A DNA stretch of 64,000 nucleotides from VAZQ01 sp034669045 (lineage in GTDB: Bacteria; Pseudomonadota; Alphaproteobacteria; Rhizobiales; Xanthobacteraceae). Under the pieces are notes generated by a model, which searched no databases, was not told the DNA's origin, and saw nothing but the letters and a program-made list of their open reading frames with translations. The stretch is taken from positions 1 through 64,000 of the forward strand of contig JAXDOD010000062.1 of assembly GCA_034669045.1 (NCBI GenBank), in the 5' to 3' direction. Below are positions 33,492 through 40,724 of the stretch, in pieces. A program made the position numbers and the translations under genes. Numbering within the stretch: position 1 is the first letter of the stretch; the number at the start of each line of letters is the position of its first letter.

Positions 33492-35369
33492 ATGCCGCTC
33501 TCCCCGTCCGACCGCGCGCTCGGCGACCTGCTCGTCGCGCGCAACATCATCGCCCTGCCGCAGCTCGACGAGGCGGTGCGCCTCGCCGAGACCTGGAACG
33601 TGCGGCTCACCGACGCGGTGCTGGCGCGCGACTTTACGCCGCCGGAGAACCTCTACCAGGGGCTCGCCTACCACTACGACCTTGCGTTCGTCGATCTGGT
33701 GCGCGAGCCGCCGGACGCTGACCTGCTGCGCGCCGAGGATGCCGACCTCTACGCGCGCCGCCTCATCATGCCGTGGCGGCGGCGCGGCGACCGCCTCGTG
33801 ATCGCCACCGCGGAGCCCGGGCCGGAGACGGTGCTGTTCGCGCGCCAGCGCTGGGGCGCCCAGATCGACTTCGTGGTGGCCTCGAAATTCGGCGTGGTCT
33901 GGTCGGTGCAGGCCGCGTTCGACCGGTCGCTCTCGCACCGCGCCGTGTTCGATCTCGCCGAGCGCGACCCGGCGATGTCGGCGCGCATGGTGTTGACGCC
34001 GGGGCAGGCGGTGATCGGCTTTGCCCTGCTCACGGCGCTGCTCGGCGGGCTCGCGTTCGCGCCGATCGCGACGCTGATCGTGCTCAACATCGCGATGGGC
34101 ATGTTCTATCTCGGCAATTTCATCTTCAAGGGCATCCTGGTCTCGTTCGGCGGCGGCCGCTCCACCGAGCGCGATGCCAGTATCGAGATTGCCGCGCGGG
34201 CGCTGCGCGACGACGAGCTGCCGGTCTTCACCGTGCTCGTGCCCATGTTCCGCGAGCCGCAGATGCTGCCGCGGCTGGCGCAGGCGCTGCGCGCGCTCGA
34301 TTATCCGCTCGGCAAGCTCGACATCAAGATCGTGCTCGAGGCCGAGGACCAGGAGACCATCGCGGTCGCGCAGACGCTCGGCCTCGAGGGCGTGTTCGAG
34401 ATCATCCGCGTGCCCCCTTCGCAGCCGCAGACCAAGCCGAAGGCGTGCAACTTCGCATTGCGCTTCGCGCGCGGCGAATATCTCGTGATCTACGACGCCG
34501 AGGACCGGCCCGAGCCCGATCAGCTTCGCAAGGTGGTGGAGACCTTCCGCCGCGCGCCGGCAAATACCGCCTGCCTGCAGTGCCGGCTGTCCTATTACAA
34601 CGCGAGCGAGAACTGGCTCACGCGCATGTTCACGCTCGACTATGCGCTCTGGTTCGACCTGGTGCTGCCGGGGCTGGAGCGGCTGCGGATTCCGATCCCG
34701 CTCGGCGGCACGTCGAACCATTTCAAGATCGCCGTCCTGCGCGAGCTGCACGCCTGGGATCCGTTCAACGTCACCGAGGACGCCGATCTCGGCATCCGCC
34801 TCACCCAGAAGGGCTATCGCGTCGGCGTCGTCGACTCGACCACCTTCGAGGAGGCGAGCTGCCGCGCCGGCCAGTGGATCGGCCAGCGCTCGCGCTGGAT
34901 CAAGGGCTACATGCAGACCTTCCTGGTCCATACGCGGCGGCCGCTGCACATGCTGCGCACCACGGGCGTGCTCGGCTTCCTCGGTTTCGTGTTCTTCATC
35001 GGCGGCACGGTGCTGTCGGGAATTCTCAATCCGATCTTCTGGGCGCTCTATCTCGCCTGGCTGGCCGCGGCGAGCGTCGGGTTCGAGCCGCTGTTCCCGC
35101 AGATCCTCCTGTTCATCAGTCTGTTCAACCTGCTCGCCGGCAATGGCGCCTTCATGTTCCTGACCATGATCGCGCCGATCCGCCGCGGCTGGCTCAACCT
35201 CATTCCCTACAGCCTTACTGCGCTCGGCTATTGGGCGATGATCTCGGTTGCCGCCTACAAGGCGCTCTGGCAGCTCCTGCGCCGCCCCTTCCACTGGGAA
35301 AAGACCCAGCATGGCGTGTCGCGTCAGCGCGATGCGGATGTCGCGCCCGCGCGGGGAGCGGCCTCGTGA
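33492..35369 (+). CDS. GT2 polysaccharide synthase with N-terminal GspE_N/MshEN domain
   Basis: 625-residue inner-membrane synthase. Residues 1 to about 165 match the GspE_N/MshEN fold: ALGDLLVARNIIALPQLDEA, then YHYDLAFVDLVREPPDADLL and RLIMPWRRRGDRLVIATAEP. Two transmembrane segments follow, then a processive GT2 domain with the DxD-type IYDAEDRPEPD, TEDADLG and QRSRW (QxxRW) motifs, and four or more C-terminal helices. There is no PilZ domain. MshEN domains can bind c-di-GMP, as in MshE and in the synthase NfrB, where it lies at the C-terminus. With BcsB it should form a secretion-coupled synthase. The product is unknown. Confidence 0.87.
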   Translation: MPLSPSDRALGDLLVARNIIALPQLDEAVRLAETWNVRLTDAVLARDFTPPENLYQGLAYHYDLAFVDLVREPPDADLLRAEDADLYARRLIMPWRRRGDRLVIATAEPGPETVLFARQRWGAQIDFVVASKFGVVWSVQAAFDRSLSHRAVFDLAERDPAMSARMVLTPGQAVIGFALLTALLGGLAFAPIATLIVLNIAMGMFYLGNFIFKGILVSFGGGRSTERDASIEIAARALRDDELPVFTVLVPMFREPQMLPRLAQALRALDYPLGKLDIKIVLEAEDQETIAVAQTLGLEGVFEIIRVPPSQPQTKPKACNFALRFARGEYLVIYDAEDRPEPDQLRKVVETFRRAPANTACLQCRLSYYNASENWLTRMFTLDYALWFDLVLPGLERLRIPIPLGGTSNHFKIAVLRELHAWDPFNVTEDADLGIRLTQKGYRVGVVDSTTFEEASCRAGQWIGQRSRWIKGYMQTFLVHTRRPLHMLRTTGVLGFLGFVFFIGGTVLSGILNPIFWALYLAWLAAASVGFEPLFPQILLFISLFNLLAGNGAFMFLTMIAPIRRGWLNLIPYSLTALGYWAMISVAAYKALWQLLRRPFHWEKTQHGVSRQRDADVAPARGAAS

Positions 35370-36856
35370 CGCGATACATGCCAGCCGCGCCGGTCGCGGT
35401 CCTGTCGTTCGCCGCCATCCTGACGCTCGCGGCCTACGCGCTGCGCAGCGGATTTCTTCCCGACGACACGGTGACGCTGTGGGCGAGCGCGGTGGCGGCC
35501 GGCGGCGGGCAGGTCCCGCTCGGGCGGATCGTTGCGGCCTATCCGACGATCCCGTTCCTGGCCACGACGCTGCTGGAATTCCTGCTGCCCGACGGCACGC
35601 CGGCGCCGGCGCTGCTCGCCGCGTTGCTTTTGAGCCTCATCGCCGCCCGCTGGCTGACGGCGTTCCGCGCCAGCGGACTCGGCATCGTGGCAGCTTTGTC
35701 GGCGACGGTGCTGACCGCGTTCCATCCGGCGCTGATCCGAGCCGCGATTGCCGGCCCGGCCGACATGTTCCTGGCCGTGTTCCTGTTCATGCTGGCGAGA
35801 GGCCTCTACGACCTGCGGGCGCAGAGTGCGGCGCCGGAAGTGATGACGGTCGCGCTCGCGCTGCTGGGCCTCGCCTTTTCCCATCCCATGGGCGCTGCGG
35901 TCGCGATCGCCTCGCTGCCGTTCCTGGTGTTCGCGGTGCGCCCGGCGCTGGCTGCCAAATCGGCTTTCAACCTGGTCATCGCGCTGATCTTCCCGACCGT
36001 GTTCTGCGTCGGCGCGTTCGCCTATGTGTCATGGGTCTTTCCCGGCAGCGGCTGGAGCTTTCTCACCGCGCCCGCGGCGAGCCTCGCCGCCTGGGCCGCG
36101 GGACTGGCTCATATCTGGGGGCAGGGGGTCACCGGCTCGCTGGCGCTGGATGCGGGGCTGACCCTGGCGCTCTCCCTGGTGCTCGGAGCGCCCGCCGCGG
36201 CTGTCGTGCTGGCTTGGGTCCGCCTGCGCCGGCCGCTGGTGGCGCCGGCCTTGGTGCTTGGCGCCGCCACCGTCTTCGCGGCAATGATCGCGGTGACGGC
36301 CGGCGTCTTCGGCGAGCCGGTCGCGCTGCTGGTCGTAGCCCCGATCCTTGCCGCAATCGTCATCCTCCGCATCCGGGACGTGCGCGAGCGCTTCCCGGTC
36401 GTGATCGCGCTCCTGGTCGTCGGCTGGTTCGGCGGCATGGCCGGTGTCGTGATCGTCGATCCGCGCATCGCCACCCACGCGCGCGATCTCGTCAATGGTT
36501 CGCTCGGCGATCGCGAGCGGCTCGACGCGCTCAATCTCGGAAACGCCACGGTCGGGCGTGAGGGTGTGCTCGTCGATAGCTTCAATGCACCCGCCGTGGT
36601 GCTCGGGCGCGGCCGCGCGCGCGGCCTGCATGCGCCGCAAGGCGAAGCTTTCGCGCTCACCATGCTGCTCGCGCGCATCGACGCGCCGTTCGTCGCGCTG
36701 CCCGATCCGAACAGCGCGGCGGGCGCGCAGGACCAGCTCAACAAGGTATTCCCCAAGCTCTACCGCTCCGGCATTCCCGGTTATCGGGTCGTATACCAAA
36801 ACGCCACTTGGCGGCTGTTCGAGCGCCTCGCGCCGGCTCGCGTTCCGAACGATTAA
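35366..36856 (+). CDS. Polytopic membrane protein of the polysaccharide operon (possible GT-C-like)
   Basis: 496 residues with ten or more hydrophobic segments and a soluble C-terminal region of about 120 residues (GREGVLVDSFNAPAVVLGRG, ARIDAPFVALPDPNS). An acidic pair follows the first helix (FLPDDTVTLWA), where membrane GT-C glycosyltransferases keep catalytic acids, so a transferase adding a sugar or substituent is possible but unproven. The start GTG 35366 overlaps the synthase stop (GTGA), with GGGGAG upstream; ATG 35378 is an alternative. The tight coupling says it works with the synthase. Confidence 0.72.
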   Translation: MTRYMPAAPVAVLSFAAILTLAAYALRSGFLPDDTVTLWASAVAAGGGQVPLGRIVAAYPTIPFLATTLLEFLLPDGTPAPALLAALLLSLIAARWLTAFRASGLGIVAALSATVLTAFHPALIRAAIAGPADMFLAVFLFMLARGLYDLRAQSAAPEVMTVALALLGLAFSHPMGAAVAIASLPFLVFAVRPALAAKSAFNLVIALIFPTVFCVGAFAYVSWVFPGSGWSFLTAPAASLAAWAAGLAHIWGQGVTGSLALDAGLTLALSLVLGAPAAAVVLAWVRLRRPLVAPALVLGAATVFAAMIAVTAGVFGEPVALLVVAPILAAIVILRIRDVRERFPVVIALLVVGWFGGMAGVVIVDPRIATHARDLVNGSLGDRERLDALNLGNATVGREGVLVDSFNAPAVVLGRGRARGLHAPQGEAFALTMLLARIDAPFVALPDPNSAAGAQDQLNKVFPKLYRSGIPGYRVVYQNATWRLFERLAPARVPND

Positions 36857-36913
36857 GGGTGCGCGATTATGCTGCAAGATATTGAAAACATAAGTGAAAG
36901 TACCGAGGGCCGC

Positions 36914-37879
36914 ATGCGCATCCTGGTCGTCGACGACGCCGAAGATTCGCGCGACATCATCGAGGCGGCGCTCTTGAGCGGCGGTTACAAGGACATCGTT
37001 CCCGCTGTCTCCGGCTGGGAGGCGATCAAGTTCCTTGATGTCGGGCGCGACGCCAGCGGCCGGCCCGCGGCCGACATCGTGCTGCTCGACATCATGATGC
37101 CCGAGATCGACGGGATCGAGACCTGCGCGCGCATCCGCAACGATCCGCGCTACGTCGACATCCCGATCATCATGGTGACGTCGCTGGACGACATGGACAG
37201 CCTGGCCAATGCGTTCATGGCGGGCGCCAACGACTACGTCACCAAGCCGCTCAATCGCATCGAGCTGATCGCGCGCGTGCGCGCGGCGCTCAAGCTGAAG
37301 GCCGAGCTCGAGCGGCGGCAGGCGCGCGAGCGCGAGCTGTTGCTGTTCCTTTCGAACTGGGGCGACAAGCACGCTTCGGTCTGGATCGACGAGGCGACGG
37401 GCCTGTTCGTCGGCGAAGCGGCCGAGGCCTATCTCACCGCCGTGACTGAGCGCCATCCGGGCGCGACCACGTCGGTGCTGGCGCTAGCGATCGACCGGCT
37501 GGAGGTGGTGCGCGCGGCGCAGGGCGAGGAGGCGGCGCGCAGGATACTCGCCCAGGTCGCGGGCGCGGTGCGCCGGGCTTCGGCGCAGATCGGCGCCGTC
37601 GCCGCGTCCTATCGCAACGGGCTGATCACGGTGGTGCTGCCCGAATTCGACGCCGGCGTGGCGAAGACTCTCGGAGAGACCTTGCGGAGCCTGGTCGCCA
37701 AGCTCGCCATCGCCAACCCGGAATCGATTGCCGCCGACCACCTTACCGCCAGCGTTGCGGTCGCGACCGCGAGCGTGCGCAGCGGGAGCGACCGCGTCCA
37801 ACTCCTGACGCGCGCGATCGCGAGCGCGCAAGGCGCCGCGGCGTCCGGCGGCAACCGCGTCGTTGCGGTCGATGGCTAG
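36914..37879 (+). CDS. Response regulator with degenerate GGDEF domain
   Basis: 321 residues. The receiver domain (1-120) is intact: Asp7 and Asp8, phospho-acceptor Asp59 (VLLDIMMP), Thr89 and Lys111. After a short helix, residues 150-320 have the GGDEF fold, with ATGLFVGEAAEAYL and ALAIDRLEVV. The signature loop reads SYRNGLITVVLP, with no GGDEF residues and no recognisable I-site, so it cannot make c-di-GMP. It may bind a partner or nucleotide as an output domain. ATG 36914 has GAGG five bases upstream; an earlier ATG at 36869 would add 15 residues with atypical AT-rich codons. Confidence 0.83.
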   Translation: MRILVVDDAEDSRDIIEAALLSGGYKDIVPAVSGWEAIKFLDVGRDASGRPAADIVLLDIMMPEIDGIETCARIRNDPRYVDIPIIMVTSLDDMDSLANAFMAGANDYVTKPLNRIELIARVRAALKLKAELERRQARERELLLFLSNWGDKHASVWIDEATGLFVGEAAEAYLTAVTERHPGATTSVLALAIDRLEVVRAAQGEEAARRILAQVAGAVRRASAQIGAVAASYRNGLITVVLPEFDAGVAKTLGETLRSLVAKLAIANPESIAADHLTASVAVATASVRSGSDRVQLLTRAIASAQGAAASGGNRVVAVDG

Positions 37880-38024
37880 CGCATGGCGCACGGACGCTCA
37901 GTTCAAGACCAGGCGCGGATCGTCTTCACTGAGCGCCTATGCGTTCTCGCGGGGATGAGCGGCGGGATCAATTCGCAGGAGTGCGCTCAGGCCCGTTTGT
38001 GCAGCGTAACGTGGGGAGTGGGGT

Positions 38025-38822
38025 GTGTTGCGAGTTCGCTTTGTTCTGACGACGATGTTCGGCTGCCTGACGTCGTCGGCCGCCGCGCTCGCGGGGGCCT
38101 GGACGATGGAGGCCGGCCACGGGCAGGTGGTGGTCACCGCCACGTCAAGCGTGGCCTCGGAAGCGTTCGATGGGTCGCGCGACCTGGTGGCGACCCCGCG
38201 CTACCGCAAGTTCGAGTTCCAGGCGCTGTTCGAATACGGCGTCACCGACTGGCTGACGGCGATCGTCGCGCCCGGGCTCCAGCACATCGACATCGCGGCG
38301 CCGGTGACTGCGCGGCGCACCGGGCTCGGCTATAGCGAATTCGGCGGCCGCGCGCGCATCCTGTCCGGCGACAACTGGGTGCTGTCGGGGCAGTCGACGC
38401 TGCGCGTGCCCGGCACCTTCGACACCGGCAACCCGGCGGCGGTCGGCTACAGCGGTACCGAGCACGATCTCAGGGTGCTGTTCGGCTATGCGTTCTCCAT
38501 CCGCGGAATGCCGGCCTTTCTCGATCTGCAGTTGGGGCAGCGTTTCCGCGCCGGCGATCCGCCCAACGAGTTGCGCGCCGACATCACGCTCGGCGTGCGG
38601 CCGCTGCCGCAATGGCTGGTGCTTGCCCAGGTCTTCAACGTGATCTCGGAGGGCGCCAGCCCGCCGCTGTTCCCCAGCTATGACTATTCCAAGCTGCAGA
38701 TCAGCGTGGTCTACGATCTCACGCGGCAGTGGGCGGTGCAGGCGGGTGGTTTCACGACCTTCAGCGGGCGCAAAGCGCTGCAGGAAAATGGCCTTGTTGT
38801 CGGCGCGTGGTATCGGTTTTGA
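38025..38822 (+). CDS. Secreted beta-barrel-like outer membrane protein
   Basis: 265 residues with a signal peptide (FVLTTMFGCLTSSAAALAGA). Alternating amphipathic beta strands follow (KFEFQALFEYGVTDWLTAIV, GQVVVTATSSV, LQISVVYDLTRQWAVQAGGF), ending in WYRF, with the terminal aromatic typical of outer-membrane barrels. No family was recognised with confidence. Its position at the end of the polysaccharide cluster suggests an outer-membrane export or anchoring role. GTG 38025 is preceded by GGGGAG. The last codons are part of the repeat array that starts at 38830. Confidence 0.7.
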   Translation: MLRVRFVLTTMFGCLTSSAAALAGAWTMEAGHGQVVVTATSSVASEAFDGSRDLVATPRYRKFEFQALFEYGVTDWLTAIVAPGLQHIDIAAPVTARRTGLGYSEFGGRARILSGDNWVLSGQSTLRVPGTFDTGNPAAVGYSGTEHDLRVLFGYAFSIRGMPAFLDLQLGQRFRAGDPPNELRADITLGVRPLPQWLVLAQVFNVISEGASPPLFPSYDYSKLQISVVYDLTRQWAVQAGGFTTFSGRKALQENGLVVGAWYRF

Positions 38823-38829
38823 CGGTGTC

Positions 38830-39024
38830 GGGTGGGCAAGGCGAAGCGTGCCCACGCGTCTTCTGACGTTGTAGGGTGGGCAAAGCGAAGCGTGCCCACG
38901 CGTCTACTGGTACAGGTTTTGACGTTGTAGGGTGGGCAAAGCGAAGCGTGCCCACGCGTCTTCAATTCCGAGGCTTGCACAAAAGCCGCGTGGGCACGGC
39001 GCTGCGCGCCTTTGCCCACCCTAC
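38830..39024. repeat. Three direct and one inverted REP-like units between convergent genes
   Basis: Units begin at 38830, 38874 and 38930, each about 33 bases and starting GGGTGGGCAAAGCGAAGCG (the first with one difference). Each can fold: GTGGGCA and TGCCCAC around a 10-base loop. A fourth, inverted and diverged copy lies at 38988-39024 and ends in GCCCACCCTAC. The sequence just upstream of units 1 and 3 is also alike (GGTTTTGACG), and unit 1 abuts the stop of the barrel gene. The array occupies the gap between two convergent operons and may terminate or protect both transcripts. Confidence 0.82.
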
Positions 39025-39048
39025 GCTGCTGCTACAGCGCACGGGACG

Positions 39049-40050
39049 TTACGGGCGCGCGCAGCCGATCGTCCACGCGCACAGCAGCACGCCTTCGGCC
39101 GGCTTGCCCTGCACCGTGAAGTCGGTATCGCCGAGCCCGCCCGCCGCCGGGTCGGTGAACCAGCGCCAGACCAGCACGCCGCGCACGCTCGGGCGGCGGA
39201 GCACGCCGAGCCAGTCGCCCAGCACCTCGGCCTGGATGAGCGGATCGGCCACGGCGGCGCGCTCTTCCGCGCTTTCCCAGGGCTTCAGGGTCGCGCCCTC
39301 GGCCGAGCGCAGCCCGATCTCGCCGACGACGATGCGGCGGTCCGTGCGCGCGGCAATCTGGTCGAGGCGCCTGGCCGCCGCGCGCATGGTCTTGAGCCGG
39401 CCTGGGCGGTCGCGTGCCGCGCCGAGCGGCGGATAGAGCGTCACACCGATGGCGTCGAGCAGCGTCCAGAACGGGATCGCTTCCGCCTCCTCGACATTAT
39501 GCGCGACATAGACGAGCGTGCGCGGGAAGGCTGCTCGCAGCCTCGCGATCAGCTCGAACCATTCGGGGCGCTGCGTGGTCCTGGCGAGCTCGGTCCCGAT
39601 CGAGAAAGCGTCGGCGTTCTCCTGCGCCGCGATCGTCGCGATCGCCTCGACCGCCGCGCCGTAGCCGGCGAACCAGGTCCGCCAGTCCGCCTCCGAACGC
39701 GGCTCCACCGCGCCGGCCCAGCTTTCCGGCACCCAGACGTGCGGCTTCACCAGCACCGTGAAGCCAAGCGCGCGCGCCTCGCGGATCGCGATCCGCAACT
39801 CCTCGTCGGGCATGTCCCGGCCGCGCCCGATCCCCGGATCCTGCGCACCCGCCTGCCACAGGAACGGGACGATCGCCACGGCGGCCGCGCCCAGGCGCCG
39901 GGCATTCGCAAGCGAGCGCCGGGCGGACTCGCTGCCGTAGGGATGGCCGGGCGTCGTGATCACGTTGAGGCCGTCGAGACGCTGCGCCGATGCGGGCGCG
40001 AGCGCCGCGCCCAGGAGCGCAAGAGCAAGCGCGATGCGCGTCGGCGTCAT
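39049..40050 (-). CDS. Secreted GH113-like glycoside hydrolase
   Basis: 333-residue exported TIM-barrel protein with signal peptide MTPTRIALALALLGAALAPA. Barrel landmarks of the GH113 (beta-mannanase) clan: VKPHVWVPESW, FSIGTELARTTQRPEWFELI (acid/base Glu154), ATPase-unlike IGVTLYPPLG, and IVVGEIGLRSAEG (nucleophile Glu244). Both catalytic glutamates are present. It probably cuts or trims the polysaccharide made by the neighbouring synthase, as BcsZ does in cellulose operons; substrate is inferred. ATG 40050 overlaps the receiver-Hpt stop (ATGA), so a hydrolase is translationally coupled to signalling genes. Confidence 0.78.
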   Translation of the reverse strand: MTPTRIALALALLGAALAPASAQRLDGLNVITTPGHPYGSESARRSLANARRLGAAAVAIVPFLWQAGAQDPGIGRGRDMPDEELRIAIREARALGFTVLVKPHVWVPESWAGAVEPRSEADWRTWFAGYGAAVEAIATIAAQENADAFSIGTELARTTQRPEWFELIARLRAAFPRTLVYVAHNVEEAEAIPFWTLLDAIGVTLYPPLGAARDRPGRLKTMRAAARRLDQIAARTDRRIVVGEIGLRSAEGATLKPWESAEERAAVADPLIQAEVLGDWLGVLRRPSVRGVLVWRWFTDPAAGGLGDTDFTVQGKPAEGVLLCAWTIGCARP

Positions 40051-40724
40051 GCTTCCCGCTCGATCTCGGCGAGGAGCGCATCGAGCGCCCGCTCGACTTG
40101 CGCCACCGCGCCGGTGCCCGCGATCATGGCTTCGGCCGCGTGCGCGAGCGCGGCCGCGGTCTCGCCGATCGCCGGGAAGCCGAAGATGCCGCCGGCGCCC
40201 GCAAGACTATGAGCGACGGTCCGAACCTGTTCAAGGGCCGGCATCGAGTGACCGTCGGGCGCCAGCGCCGCACGGTACGGTGACAGCGCCGCGGCGTCGC
40301 GGCGCGCGCGTTCCAGAAACCCGACGCGCAGCGAGGCGACCGCCGCCTTCGACGGCGCCACGAAGCGGCGCACCGATCCGGCGAGCGTCATCGGGTCGAA
40401 GGGCTTGGGGATCACGCCGAGCGCGCCCAGCGACACGAACATCTCGATCTCGCGCGCCTGCGCGCGCGCCGTCATGAACACGACCGGCGTGTTGGCGGTG
40501 GCGGGCCGCTCGCGCAGGCGCTTGAGCGTGGTCGGCCCGTCCATCATCGGCATCATGACGTCGAGCAGGATGAGGTCGGGCGGCCAGTCGTTGCTGGCGG
40601 CGAGCGCGGCTGCGCCGGAGGCGCAGCTCTTGATGGCGAATTCCGGATCGAGCCCGAGCGACATTTCGACGACCTCGCGGATGTCGGGCTCGTCGTCGAC
40701 GTGAAGAACACGGAGTGAGCTCAT
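40047..40724 (-). CDS. Receiver-Hpt phosphorelay protein
   Basis: 225 residues: an N-terminal receiver (Asp10, Asp11, phospho-Asp55 in LILLDVMMP, Thr85, Lys107 in PKPF) and a C-terminal Hpt domain with the accepting His172 in VAHSLAGAGGIFGF. It can take phosphate from the kinase and pass it on, so two Hpt proteins flank the polysaccharide genes. ATG 40724 overlaps the kinase stop (ATGA). A longer open frame in this register upstream is only the shadow of the kinase gene. Confidence 0.88.
   Translation of the reverse strand: MSSLRVLHVDDEPDIREVVEMSLGLDPEFAIKSCASGAAALAASNDWPPDLILLDVMMPMMDGPTTLKRLRERPATANTPVVFMTARAQAREIEMFVSLGALGVIPKPFDPMTLAGSVRRFVAPSKAAVASLRVGFLERARRDAAALSPYRAALAPDGHSMPALEQVRTVAHSLAGAGGIFGFPAIGETAAALAHAAEAMIAGTGAVAQVERALDALLAEIEREA

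Noticed and set aside
33773..36856. A 1027-codon open frame on the plus strand
   Set aside because: Its first half overlaps the GT2 synthase in another frame and is Arg/Ala-rich shadow sequence. Only the part from 35366 encodes a real protein, listed separately.
38830..39024. CRISPR-like direct repeats
   Set aside because: Only three units, irregular spacing (44 and 56 bases), an inverted fourth copy, and units that abut or include gene ends. It has REP-like palindromes and no cas genes.
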